NCBI RefSeq assembly: GCF_028290625.1
Contig: NZ_JAQGJM010000015.1
Coordinates: 1 to 34,614, forward strand
Reading direction: 5' to 3'
Length of the DNA: 34,614 nucleotides
Source: Devosia sp.
GTDB lineage: Bacteria; Pseudomonadota; Alphaproteobacteria; Rhizobiales; Devosiaceae
Under the pieces are notes generated by a model that searched no databases, had not been told where the DNA came from, and saw only the letters and a list, made by a program, of their open reading frames with translations. Below, piece by piece: positions 1 to 7,374 of the stretch (its first letter is position 1; each line of letters opens with the position of its first letter). A program made the position numbers and the translations under genes.

Positions 1-218
1 AGAATATGCTCTTCCGAGAAGTCGAAGGCCACCTTGCGGATGCCCCCCTTGCTCTGAATCACCACGGCTTCGCGCTCGGCGGCGGTGAAGGTGACCGCCT
101 CCCCGAAGCGGCTTTCGCAGCGATGGAACTCACCACCATAGATGTCGGCGTGATCGAAGACGTTGATGCCCACATCGCGGGCAGTAGCTGCCGCGAGGCT
201 CAGGTTCCATACCTGATA
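1..218 (-). pseudogene. Aldo/keto reductase, 5'-truncated and cut by window edge
   Basis: The minus-strand frame reads through an aldo/keto reductase N-terminal region. A GINVFDHADIYGG stretch carries the catalytic Asp and Tyr positions of the family. It is followed by FGEAV and IQSKGGIR, which resemble the E. coli YdhF type. Family members use NADPH to reduce carbonyls. An in-frame TAA at 219-221 lies only about 13 codons before the GIN motif, whereas intact members have about 35-45 residues there, including the first beta strands. No ATG restores them; an internal GTG just before the GIN motif is the only obvious start. I infer loss of the 5' end, but the frame could still be expressed from the GTG. 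The rest of the gene lies outside the window. Confidence 0.6.
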
Positions 219-291
219 TTATGCGAATCCGGCCTGTCGGTTGTGTGAAGGGATCACGCCGGGTCTCATACGATCGCGAAAGACCGTGCTG

Positions 292-447
292 TCAGCGTAG
301 CGCCGTGCGGTCCTTGCGGCTCAGAGCTGCCTCCAGGGCCATGGAGCCCAAAGCCTTTGCGGTATCCGGGCGCCTGGGGGCGGCGGTCTCGGCTGCGTCG
401 TCGTGGACGACGTCGTCATCATCGGTTTCGATAGTCAGGTCAGGCAT
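292..447 (-). CDS. Small acidic hypothetical protein (51 aa)
   Basis: I do not recognise this protein. The frame starts at an ATG with GGAG ten bases upstream and encodes 51 residues. The N-terminus is strongly acidic, with a DDDDVVHDD run near residues 9-17. The C-terminal half is alanine-rich and probably helical, ending in basic residues. It lies 86 bases downstream of the GIY-YIG gene on the same strand, so the two may be co-transcribed. No signal peptide or membrane segment is visible. The acidic head could suggest a DNA mimic or a small partner or inhibitor of the upstream nuclease-like protein, but that is speculation. It could also be a chance frame. Confidence 0.45.
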   Translation of the reverse strand: MPDLTIETDDDDVVHDDAAETAAPRRPDTAKALGSMALEAALSRKDRTALR

Positions 448-533
448 GGCAAAGCAACTCCGGGCGTCGGATCGACATGCCCAAGGCAGCCGATCCGTGC
501 GGATGAATGGGGATTGAAGCGGGACGGATCGCC

Positions 534-1778
534 TTAGGCGGCGATCAGGGCCGACGTGCGCGGGTCGTAGCCGCCGTGCGGATCGATGAACTGCCAGCTG
601 TCCACGGTACGTCCCTTAGAGCCAGCACAGAACAACGTTACCGCACTGCAGGAGGCGAACACCAAATCGCGCGTGACGGTGTAACTGGCGCCATCGACCG
701 CCGGCGCCAACAAGCCGCCATGCAACCAGGCGGCGCGCAGGAAGCGGGTGGTGGAGTTGGCGCTCGGCGCGGTGTCGATGCGGATGTCCGAACCGGCCAG
801 CAGCAGCCAGCGGTCCGGGGCCTGCTTAGCCATCAAGGCGACGAGCCCGCGCCCAAAGCTGAGTTCAAGGATGTCGCCCTTTGGAGCACTGTCGAAAGGC
901 CGCAGCGCGCCGAGCCGGCGGGGTTCGGCGCGCGGGCCGGCCAGCACGGCACGGGTGTTGCCTGCCACGAACAACAGTCCCCGCTGGCGCAGTGCCAGCA
1001 CGACGGCGGCCAGCATGGCGTCCAGTGCTTCGTAGCGCTCGGGATCCACGCCGGCACCATCCGGACAGCTATTGAGCAGCATCCGTTCACCACTAGCGGC
1101 GAGGCGCGACCAGAGCATGCGCTCGAGCGCCCTGGCGTCGTCCAGCGTCAGGCCATTATTGCGGTCGACGACAGCAACGACGGTCTGGACCTCGATCGCC
1201 TGGCGGCCGTTGGCGATGCGATTGGCCACATCACTGGCCATGCCGACATAGGCCGCCTCGGGATTAAGCAGGATATAGACCCCAGGGCGATGCAGGCCAC
1301 CGAGGCGGTCGAAAGCACGACGATCGGCGCCGGAGCCGACAATGACGCGCGCCGACAAAGGACTGACTGCTACCTCTTCGAGACCAAGGGGGAGCGTGTT
1401 CAAGCGCTCGCTCAGGTCGAGCGGCTGGGGTTCGTTCGGTTCGGCCGCCGCTGCAGGATCATCGTCTAGGGTCAGGCCTGGCCGGCGGACGATCGTCTGG
1501 GCATCCAGGACGCCACAGACCTGAGCAACCAGAATGCCGGCCGACACCAGCGCCATGATGGCCCCGACCGGATCGCAGTGGCCGGGCAGTTCCGCCACGA
1601 TATCGGCGACGGTGGCGCTACCGGTCTCGTCGACGATCGACAGGATCTGGACCTGGGTCGAGGCCGACAGCAGCGCATGCTGGACCAGCCCGGCGACAAT
1701 GGTCGGTGTCTCGACAGGGAAAGAATGGGAATTGGGGTTGCTCGGCGCATGGGCGCCGGTAGAAGAATAGATAGCCAT
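534..1778 (-). CDS. GIY-YIG nuclease-like protein with C-terminal DUF4357
   Basis: The 414-residue protein has three parts. Residues about 25-100 look like a winged helix-turn-helix. Residues about 165-265 form a GIY-YIG fold: GVYILL, then AYVGMASDVANRI, a later ALERMLWSRL glutamate and LLNSCPDG asparagine. These match the family's two tyrosines, arginine, metal-binding glutamate and asparagine, so the site looks intact. Residues about 315-410 match DUF4357, with LLLAGSD and a final FASCSAVTLFCAG...W pattern. GIY-YIG domains cut DNA; the role of DUF4357 is not established. I chose the ATG at 1778, with GAGG six bases upstream, over a longer frame reaching 1901. The gene sits in an accessory segment with a recombinase and may act in defence or mobile DNA, but no partner proves this. 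Confidence 0.75.
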   Translation of the reverse strand: MAIYSSTGAHAPSNPNSHSFPVETPTIVAGLVQHALLSASTQVQILSIVDETGSATVADIVAELPGHCDPVGAIMALVSAGILVAQVCGVLDAQTIVRRPGLTLDDDPAAAAEPNEPQPLDLSERLNTLPLGLEEVAVSPLSARVIVGSGADRRAFDRLGGLHRPGVYILLNPEAAYVGMASDVANRIANGRQAIEVQTVVAVVDRNNGLTLDDARALERMLWSRLAASGERMLLNSCPDGAGVDPERYEALDAMLAAVVLALRQRGLLFVAGNTRAVLAGPRAEPRRLGALRPFDSAPKGDILELSFGRGLVALMAKQAPDRWLLLAGSDIRIDTAPSANSTTRFLRAAWLHGGLLAPAVDGASYTVTRDLVFASCSAVTLFCAGSKGRTVDSWQFIDPHGGYDPRTSALIAA

Positions 1779-2150
1779 GTTGACCTCTGTTTGCGCAGGG
1801 TTTGCGTGGTCAGGCTGGCGGGGGCGTTGGAAGCGCCGCCGTCGGCCGCTTGTTGGAAGCAAGCAGTCCTGACCACTCAGACCGGAATCGGCCTGACACA
1901 CCTAAAATGCGGATCCTTTCGGCGCTTGCAACCACTGGATCAAGTTATGTCGATCACGTGGTTAACGGTGAGCAAGCGGCCCTGCGGCTCCCATCCGAGC
2001 GGGTTCGTCGACTAGCGGCATCGATATAGTCTCCGCTCGTAAATAGAATGCAGCCTACTTTATTCCCGGCGCAGGCCGACGCGGCCACCTGCATCGATCT
2101 ATGCTGGCAGCCCTGCTACTGTAAGGGACTTCAAATTAAAGGATCGATCA
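1779..2150. other. Divergent intergenic region, no gene found
   Basis: This 372-base gap separates the minus-strand GIY-YIG gene from the plus-strand membrane protein, so it must hold two divergent promoters. It is visibly more AT-rich than the coding DNA towards 1900-2150. I could not identify a convincing -35/-10 pair or operator. The short open frames crossing it have no family resemblance and no ribosome binding site. Confidence 0.5.
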
Positions 2151-2927
2151 ATGCCGTCTCTACGCGGTCTCGAGCACTTTCTGTCCCTTGTGACGATCTG
2201 GATCCTCCGGGACAAATTTCCGCTCGCGTGCCTGTCATTGGGAGCCATGCTTGCTTCCTCGGGCCTGCTGCAGCTCGTGTGGCCGCTGCTTCAGACCTAC
2301 CTCCATCAGCCGGCCCACCCGATCGCCGTCGGTCCGATCGATGACCTGATCCGCGGCTTCGGAGTGGTCATGATGCTGATCGCGGTCGCGATGTGGCTGC
2401 GAAACCGCCTGACCAAGGATCTCGAAATAACCAACCAGTTGCAGAAAGATTTTTTGGCAGGACGATCGAGCCTCGAGCCGGGACAGTTGCAGAATGAGTT
2501 CAAGATAGCCTATGGCTTTGGTGTCCCATTGCCGCAACTGAGGGCCCTGCTCGATCATCCCGAAAATCCGGAAGGCTTGCTCACCGCCTATCCGAGGGCA
2601 GGTAGGCTTCTGTCATGGGACGGGAATTGGTTCGTTGCCGCTCGGCGGCCGCTTCCCATAGGGATAGCATTGGACCTGTTCTCCTTGGTCATCGTCGTAT
2701 TGATGTCCGCTTCGTACATTATCTCGATGCTCTATTTCGGGCTTGGCGACTACGGAAAGATGCCTTTCGGATTCCTCGCCATCGCACTTGCCTGCATTGC
2801 AGCATTCATTTTCTCAAACCGGTGGATAGGTGAGGAGTCCAGTGCGGCGTATGTCGCTGAGGCCGGCGGCGGTCGACATGGTATCACGCGGGCGACGAAG
2901 GCAGCGCCAGATACGCCAACCCGGTAG
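2151..2927 (+). CDS. Orphan integral membrane protein, four predicted TM helices
   Basis: I do not recognise this 258-residue protein. Hydrophobic segments lie at about 24-50, 64-84, 172-200 and 207-225. They form two hairpins flanking a soluble region of about 85 residues, 86-170, that contains a charged stretch, a PLPQLRALLDHPENPEG motif and a tryptophan-containing WDGNWFVAARRPLP segment. The C-terminal 30 residues are polar and glycine/alanine rich. The ATG follows AAGGA by about seven bases. It stands alone, divergent from the GIY-YIG gene and convergent with the recombinase-like gene. The split-TM architecture is seen in many small sensors and channels, but no motif supports a function. 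Confidence 0.65.
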   Translation: MPSLRGLEHFLSLVTIWILRDKFPLACLSLGAMLASSGLLQLVWPLLQTYLHQPAHPIAVGPIDDLIRGFGVVMMLIAVAMWLRNRLTKDLEITNQLQKDFLAGRSSLEPGQLQNEFKIAYGFGVPLPQLRALLDHPENPEGLLTAYPRAGRLLSWDGNWFVAARRPLPIGIALDLFSLVIVVLMSASYIISMLYFGLGDYGKMPFGFLAIALACIAAFIFSNRWIGEESSAAYVAEAGGGRHGITRATKAAPDTPTR

Positions 2928-3157
2928 CTTTGCCACCAAGCCTGCTTCACACCCCGCGTCCGCTGACATAAAACGGGCGTCCACCCCCATTACGCCGTCG
3001 CACTGGGAAGTCCCCTGAGCATAACAGCTGATACAGTTCCCGCCGCTTCAAGCGCTCGACTATGGAGTCCTGGAAGGCGAATAGAAGCTCAGGATATGGG
3101 TGTCAGCCAGGTCATTGAGGAACCGGTCCATCTTCCCTGGAAAGGAACAAACAGGGA

Positions 3158-4096
3158 TTACAATTTTGGCTGTAGGGCCATTCTGGACGCCTGGCGTGCC
3201 CTGACCAGTTCGACCATATCCGGCGATGCCCTGACGGTCTTCTTGATCGACCAGGCGGCGCTGCGGGGCGCGTAGGATTTGCGGGCGGTATGGATCGAAC
3301 CCTGGCCGGCAAAAGCTGCAACTTCCTCTGCTGACCCCGACCCCTTCAAATTGGCAATCGCCTGATGGCGGGTCGTATAAAGCGAAAACGGTTCGATTCC
3401 AGCACTCTTGCAAGCACGGCGCAGCCTGGCGCCGAGACTGTCGATAAGCGCTGGAACATTGCCTTGAGCCGCCGTTTCCAGATCGGCAATCAGCGTGCAC
3501 AGGCTCTCGATCTGCCCGTCGGGCAACCCTTCCAGCTCCAGTTCTCGGGTCTCGGACAACGCCCGCCCGTTTGTGGCTTTGGCTGTCTGGACGACCAGAT
3601 AGATTTCGCCAACCTCGGCGCCAGAATACTCAGAGGGCCGCAGACCGAAGACGACATTGTTGATCAGAAGGCGGAGCAGCAGCATGTCCCCCGCCCGTCC
3701 CCGTTTACGCAGTGCCTCGCCGACGGCGCGCAGTTCGCTGGCGCACATCGACTTACGCTTCTTGGCCGAAGTGCGTTTCTCTGCACCCCGCTTCCGAGGC
3801 GCCGGACGATGCGTCAATCGCTCTCGACAGGCCAAGACCTGCTTGTCATCCAGCTCTCCCAACTCTTCCGCAAAATCGATAGCCATTGCCAACGCGGCGC
3901 TATATTGGCGAAGGGTGGCCGGGCTAAACTCCTCATGCGCGAGCGCCAAGCAGTCGATGGTGTCGAACAGGCTGACTCCACACCCCATGTCCTCCGATGC
4001 CCTCCTCCGCAGCATCGCAACACGCTCGCGATAAAGCGCCTCGGTCGATGGTTCCCTGGTAACCTCCAACCCCAATGCATCTACCCGAATTATCAT
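3158..4096 (-). CDS. Tyrosine recombinase/integrase-like protein
   Basis: The 312-residue protein resembles the phage integrase family in its C-terminal half. GLRPSEY (about 150) supplies the first catalytic arginine and VVQTAKATNGRA the beta-hairpin lysine region. YTTRHQAIANL (about 243) corresponds to HxxRH with the first His replaced by Tyr. EVAAFAGQGSIHTARKSYA gives the GHxS-like segment (His replaced by Gln) and the nucleophilic Tyr. The N-terminal half (about 50-95) looks like a helical core-binding domain. Such enzymes cut and rejoin DNA at short paired sites. Two of the usual histidines are substituted, so activity may be reduced or specialised. It lies about 800 bases from a tRNA gene, a classic integration target, and its upstream region carries paired GGTAACAC motifs. 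Confidence 0.7.
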   Translation of the reverse strand: MIIRVDALGLEVTREPSTEALYRERVAMLRRRASEDMGCGVSLFDTIDCLALAHEEFSPATLRQYSAALAMAIDFAEELGELDDKQVLACRERLTHRPAPRKRGAEKRTSAKKRKSMCASELRAVGEALRKRGRAGDMLLLRLLINNVVFGLRPSEYSGAEVGEIYLVVQTAKATNGRALSETRELELEGLPDGQIESLCTLIADLETAAQGNVPALIDSLGARLRRACKSAGIEPFSLYTTRHQAIANLKGSGSAEEVAAFAGQGSIHTARKSYAPRSAAWSIKKTVRASPDMVELVRARQASRMALQPKL

Positions 4097-4868
4097 TTGA
4101 TTTCCCCGTTACTCGACGCTTTCCATCACCCCATGAGGTGTGTCGCGACAATGATCCAGAGGCTGGCAAGAAAGAAATCAGAGAAGGTCGGCGCATCGGA
4201 TAGCTGGGGCGGGTAACACCTATTCCTTGCGAGGTAACACATTTCCCGCAGCGCGCTGCATTGCCGGAAAAGTGTTGCTAGAGCCAGACTTTGCGTTACC
4301 TCAATTTAGCGCGCGATGAAGACCCATCGTTGCGTCCCCAATCAGCCGCCGATCCTGAAGCGAAGCTGGTCGAACCATGCCAATTCTTCGGCCGTCGACC
4401 GCTAGACTCTTTCGCAGAACTTGCGTCCTCGGCGTCTCCCGCGCTTGCTCCACGGCCGATTATCAACGCGAACTCCACGTGTCACTGTTCATCGGGCGAT
4501 AGCGGGCGCGGGCATTATTGCACAGGGTATTGTGACTTTCGGCAGCCGCCCGATCCTGGAGTCTGACAACGCTCCCAGGCGATAAACGTGATACGGATTT
4601 ACTTCACCCGCCGGCAGGTCGCAGAACCACACCGCGCGCGGCCAGTGTCCCGGACCACTCCTGAAGGTATCTTCTCGTTGGGACTAGCTTGGCGAGTTCC
4701 TCAGCTCGCCCACGCCGGAGATGATAAGGCTCCTCAAATCTTCTGACCAAGCCATCGCGCTTCCCCTCGCCACGTCAGCAGACTTATCCACAGATTCAGG
4801 CGATCAGAACGGATGGCTTCGCTAAGGGCGTCCCAAGCGCGTCCCAGTCGAAACTGGAGGTAGAGGAT
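4097..4868. other. Gene-poor region between recombinase and tRNA-Met
   Basis: No gene can be supported in these roughly 770 bases. The segment holds the GGTAACAC repeats described separately and several short frames without family resemblance. A 48-codon minus-strand frame from a TTG at 4750 to a stop at 4604 has protein-like composition but no clear ribosome binding site. The region may be degraded mobile DNA. Confidence 0.4.
4212..4302. repeat. Paired GGTAACAC motifs plus an inverted copy
   Basis: GGTAACAC occurs at 4212-4219 and 4233-4240, exactly 21 bases (two helical turns) apart in direct orientation. GAGGTAAC at 4231-4238 is matched by the inverted GTTACCTC at 4295-4302. They lie 116-206 bases upstream of the recombinase-like gene. 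The spacing suits a DNA-binding protein contacting one face of the helix, so this may be an operator or a set of recombinase arm sites. Neither role is proven. Confidence 0.5.
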
Positions 4869-4899
4869 AAAACAAAAAACCCCCGGTTTCCCGAGGGTT
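4869..4899 (-). terminator. Rho-independent terminator of tRNA-Met
   Basis: Read on the minus strand, arms at 4899-4891 and 4886-4878 pair in nine positions with one mismatch around a four-base GAAA loop. A T-rich tract follows directly (A-rich on the plus strand, 4869-4879). It begins six bases after the tRNA CCA end. Confidence 0.8.
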
Positions 4900-4904
4900 T
4901 GGAA

Positions 4905-4981
4905 TGGTAGCGAAGCCCAGATTTGAACTGGGGACACACGGATTATGATTCCGCTGCTCTAACCAACTGAGCTACTCCGCT
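4905..4981 (-). tRNA. tRNA-Met (anticodon CAT), CCA encoded
   Basis: The 77-base minus-strand gene folds as a full cloverleaf. The acceptor AGCGGAG pairs with CTTCGCT (one G-T pair). The D-arm is GCTC/GAGC with an AGTTGGTTA loop. The anticodon stem GCGGA/TCCGT encloses loop ATCATAA, giving anticodon CAT. The variable loop is GTGTC, the T-arm CCCAG/CTGGG encloses TTCAAAT, and the discriminator A is followed by encoded CCA. The G-T and A-T pairs and the normally paired acceptor end fit an elongator methionine tRNA better than an initiator. A tRNA-Ile with lysidine-modified CAT cannot be fully excluded by eye. Confidence 0.93.
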
Positions 4982-5035
4982 CCAGGAACCGGATTCGGCG
5001 AACCGAATGGTCATGCGCCTAGAGAGCGCGCCGAC

Positions 5036-5064
5036 TTATTAAATTTGTGATGCGGCACTGTCAA
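5036..5064 (-). promoter_or_regulatory. Sigma-70 promoter of tRNA-Met
   Basis: On the minus strand TTGACA (5064-5059) is a perfect -35 box. A 17-base spacer leads to TAATAA (5041-5036) as the -10 box. The tRNA 5' end is about 50 bases downstream, leaving a short leader for RNase P removal. Confidence 0.75.
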
Positions 5065-5261
5065 GCGCAAGGCGCCACTCGATCACTTCTTTGCACCGAC
5101 CTACAGGCCGAATTCACCAGTATGCTGGATTTCTTGTTACGTCGTGGCGCATTGATGTTCAATAATCCGCAACAGCTCGTCGCAATTGGCCCGCTTCTGC
5201 CACCGTGGCCGTTACCCTACATCTTGGGCAACGACGCAACGCGCCAACCCAGGAGACCGAT

Positions 5262-6212
5262 ATGACCCTGCAACTCTCAGGCATCCACCACCTCACCGCC
5301 GTCACCGCCGATGCCCCCCAGAACCTCAAGTTCTATACCCAGACCCTGGGCATGCGGCTGATCAAGAAGACCGTCAACCAGGACCAGACCGAGGCCTATC
5401 ACCTGTTCTATGGCGATGGCGTTGCCTCGCCCGGCGCTGATCTGACTTTCTTCGACTTTGACGCGGCCCCAGAGAAGCGCGGCAACCATACGGTCAGCCG
5501 GACGGGTCTGCGCGTCGATAGCGAGGACACGTTGAACTGGTGGAAGAACCATTTGCAGACCAACAATGTCGGCACGGGCGCCATCAAGGAGCGCGCTGGC
5601 CACCTGTCGCTCGATTTCGAGGATTTCGAGGGCCAGCGCTTCCGCATGGTCACCGATAGCGCCAATAAGGTCATTCCCTGGGCCAAGTCCCCGGTGCCGG
5701 CCGACAAGCAGATCATCGGCCTGGGACCCATCACCCTGGCGGTGCCGGCTCTGGAGCGTACCGAGGTGGTGCTGACCCAGGTGATGAACATGCGCAAGGT
5801 GCGCACCTATCCGGCCACCAGCACATTGGGTGAAACCCATGTGTTCGAAATGGGCGAAGGCGGTCCTGCCGCGGAGGTCCATGTGGTGGTTGATCCGGCC
5901 CAGCCGGCGGCCCGTCCGGGCGCTGGTGGCGTGCATCACGTGGCCTTCCGCACGCCGGACCAGGACACGCTGCGCCAGTGGATCGCCCGCGTTAGCCAGG
6001 CTGGCCTGCGTTCCAGCGGGGAAGTCGAACGGTTCTATTTCACGTCGCTGTACTTCCGCGAGCCAAACGGCATCCTGTTCGAAATCGCCACCGACGTCCC
6101 CGGCTTTGCGGCCGACGAGCCGATGGAGACCCTAGGCGAAAAACTGTCACTGCCGCCGTTTCTCGAGAGCCGCCGCGCCAGCATCGAGGCTAACCTCAAG
6201 CCGCTCGCCTAG
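5262..6212 (+). CDS. Ring-cleaving dioxygenase-like VOC protein (MhqO type)
   Basis: The 316-residue protein holds two vicinal-oxygen-chelate modules. The first opens with GIHHLTAV and contains FYTQTLGMRLIKKTVNQD, a hallmark of the MhqA/MhqO group linked to quinone and hydroquinone resistance. The second contains GVHHVAFRTPD and EPNGILFEIATD. His in the HH pairs and the Glu of FEIATD are the expected metal ligands. Related proteins cleave or detoxify quinol-type compounds using Fe(II). The ATG at 5262 follows AGGAG by six bases; a longer frame from 5205 lacks such a site. The gene is monocistronic and ends before a strong hairpin. The substrate here is unknown. Confidence 0.85.
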   Translation: MTLQLSGIHHLTAVTADAPQNLKFYTQTLGMRLIKKTVNQDQTEAYHLFYGDGVASPGADLTFFDFDAAPEKRGNHTVSRTGLRVDSEDTLNWWKNHLQTNNVGTGAIKERAGHLSLDFEDFEGQRFRMVTDSANKVIPWAKSPVPADKQIIGLGPITLAVPALERTEVVLTQVMNMRKVRTYPATSTLGETHVFEMGEGGPAAEVHVVVDPAQPAARPGAGGVHHVAFRTPDQDTLRQWIARVSQAGLRSSGEVERFYFTSLYFREPNGILFEIATDVPGFAADEPMETLGEKLSLPPFLESRRASIEANLKPLA

Positions 6213-6242
6213 GCTACAGGCAAAGACCATCGGAAAAACTGT

Positions 6243-6267
6243 GGCCGCCGGGAAACTCCCGGCGGCC
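6243..6267 (+). terminator. Hairpin after the VOC gene
   Basis: Arms GGCCGCCGGG (6243-6252) and CCCGGCGGCC (6258-6267) are perfectly complementary around a five-base loop. The following sequence has only a weak T-rich tract, so termination may be Rho-assisted or partial. Confidence 0.6.
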
Positions 6268-6351
6268 TAATGCCGTTCTTTCACCGTTAATTAGCGTTTC
6301 TGGCCGGTAGATTGATGTTTCCCCGGCGGTTGGTCCGAGAAGTTTTAGCGC

Positions 6352-7308
6352 ATGCCAAACGACGATCCGATCTCCCCGCAAATCCTGTCCAGCATGCTGA
6401 TGCGCATGTTTGAGTTCGCGCCCGTGGCAATGGCCATCACCACGAGCGACCGGGTCAATTCGCGCTATGTAAAAGTCAACGACGCCTATCTGAAGCTCAC
6501 CGGGCTCAAATGGGCCGATATCCGCGATCGGGAACTGGCGGCATCGGGAGCCGCCATCAACAGCCCGGCCCGCGACGAGCGTCGGCGGCTGCTCGATGTC
6601 GAGGGCGCCTATCAATCCCAGGAAGTCGACATCAAGCGTGCCGACGGGACGGTCATTCCAACCCTGATCTCGGCGCAGCGCACTGAAGTGGGCGATCGCT
6701 CATATGACGTCGAGATTCTGATCGACATCTCCGCGCGGGCAAACCTGCAGCGCGAACTCGACCAGGCCCTGATCAAGGCGGCGCGCACCGACGCGCTGAC
6801 TGGCCTGCCCAACCGGTCCGCCTATGACGCCTATATCGCAGGCTGCATCGCCCAGCAGGACCATTCCAGGACGGCGCTGATGCTGGCCTTCATCGACCTC
6901 AACAGCTTCAAGCGCATCAACGATACGCTGGGCCATGCGATTGGCGACAAGGTGCTCCAGACTGTAGCGCAGCGCCTGCGCGACGGCTGCCGCGCTGGCG
7001 ATTTCGTGGCGCGCCTGGGTGGCGATGAGTTCATCGTCGTGCTGCCAATTCCCCAGGAAAACCTGGCGGCGGCCTTTCCGGCGTTTCAGCGCATGATGGA
7101 GGCCGTCTTCACGCCAATGGACCTGGAAGGGCGGCGTCTGAACATCGGGGCCGCTATCGGCACGGCGTGCCTCGACATCAAAACCGACACGGCGGAGACC
7201 CTGCTCAACCGCGCCGACCAGTGCATGTATGAGGCCAAATCGACCGGCGGCATGCTCCACATCGTCGTGGACGATTTCCTGCGTTCGCTCCGTCGGCCTG
7301 ACAAATAA
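6352..7308 (+). CDS. PAS-GGDEF diguanylate cyclase
   Basis: The 318-residue cytoplasmic protein has a PAS sensor at about 15-130 (FEFAPVAMAIT, NDAYLKLTG, EVDIKRADGT) and a GGDEF domain at about 143-310. The signature GGDEF is intact at 223-227, and DALTGLPNR marks the start of the catalytic domain. RAGD at 214-217 sits five residues before GGDEF, exactly the inhibitory I-site. The enzyme should make c-di-GMP from two GTP with product feedback. There is no membrane segment, so the signal is probably an intracellular ligand or redox cue read by PAS. No EAL domain is present. The two PilZ genes at the right end of the window are possible c-di-GMP receptors, but no direct link is shown. Confidence 0.92.
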   Translation: MPNDDPISPQILSSMLMRMFEFAPVAMAITTSDRVNSRYVKVNDAYLKLTGLKWADIRDRELAASGAAINSPARDERRRLLDVEGAYQSQEVDIKRADGTVIPTLISAQRTEVGDRSYDVEILIDISARANLQRELDQALIKAARTDALTGLPNRSAYDAYIAGCIAQQDHSRTALMLAFIDLNSFKRINDTLGHAIGDKVLQTVAQRLRDGCRAGDFVARLGGDEFIVVLPIPQENLAAAFPAFQRMMEAVFTPMDLEGRRLNIGAAIGTACLDIKTDTAETLLNRADQCMYEAKSTGGMLHIVVDDFLRSLRRPDK

Positions 7309-7315
7309 CGCGAGA

Positions 7316-7337
7316 GCCCCCGGTTGGTGCCGAGGGC
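7316..7337. terminator. Bidirectional terminator-like hairpin
   Basis: GCCCCCGG (7316-7323) and CCGAGGGC (7330-7337) pair with one mismatch around a six-base loop. It sits between the convergent diguanylate cyclase and VWA genes. No long T tract flanks it, so confidence is moderate. Confidence 0.5.
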
Positions 7338-7374
7338 CCTGTTCATGTTCGTGACTGGCTGCTGACGCTACGGC

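Noticed and set aside
507..1469. 320-codon plus-strand frame opposite the GIY-YIG gene
   Set aside because: It is the antisense shadow of the GIY-YIG/DUF4357 gene, which has clear domains.
4291..4566. Plus-strand 91-codon frame between the recombinase and tRNA
   Set aside because: Composition is like random GC-rich sequence, with no ribosome site and no recognised motif.
4604..4750. Minus-strand 48-codon frame from TTG with protein-like composition
   Set aside because: No clear ribosome binding site, no family resemblance and a rare start codon; it lies in gene-poor DNA.
5152..5164. Small ATTGA/TCAAT inverted pair before the VOC gene
   Set aside because: Five-base arms are too short to claim an operator without comparative evidence.
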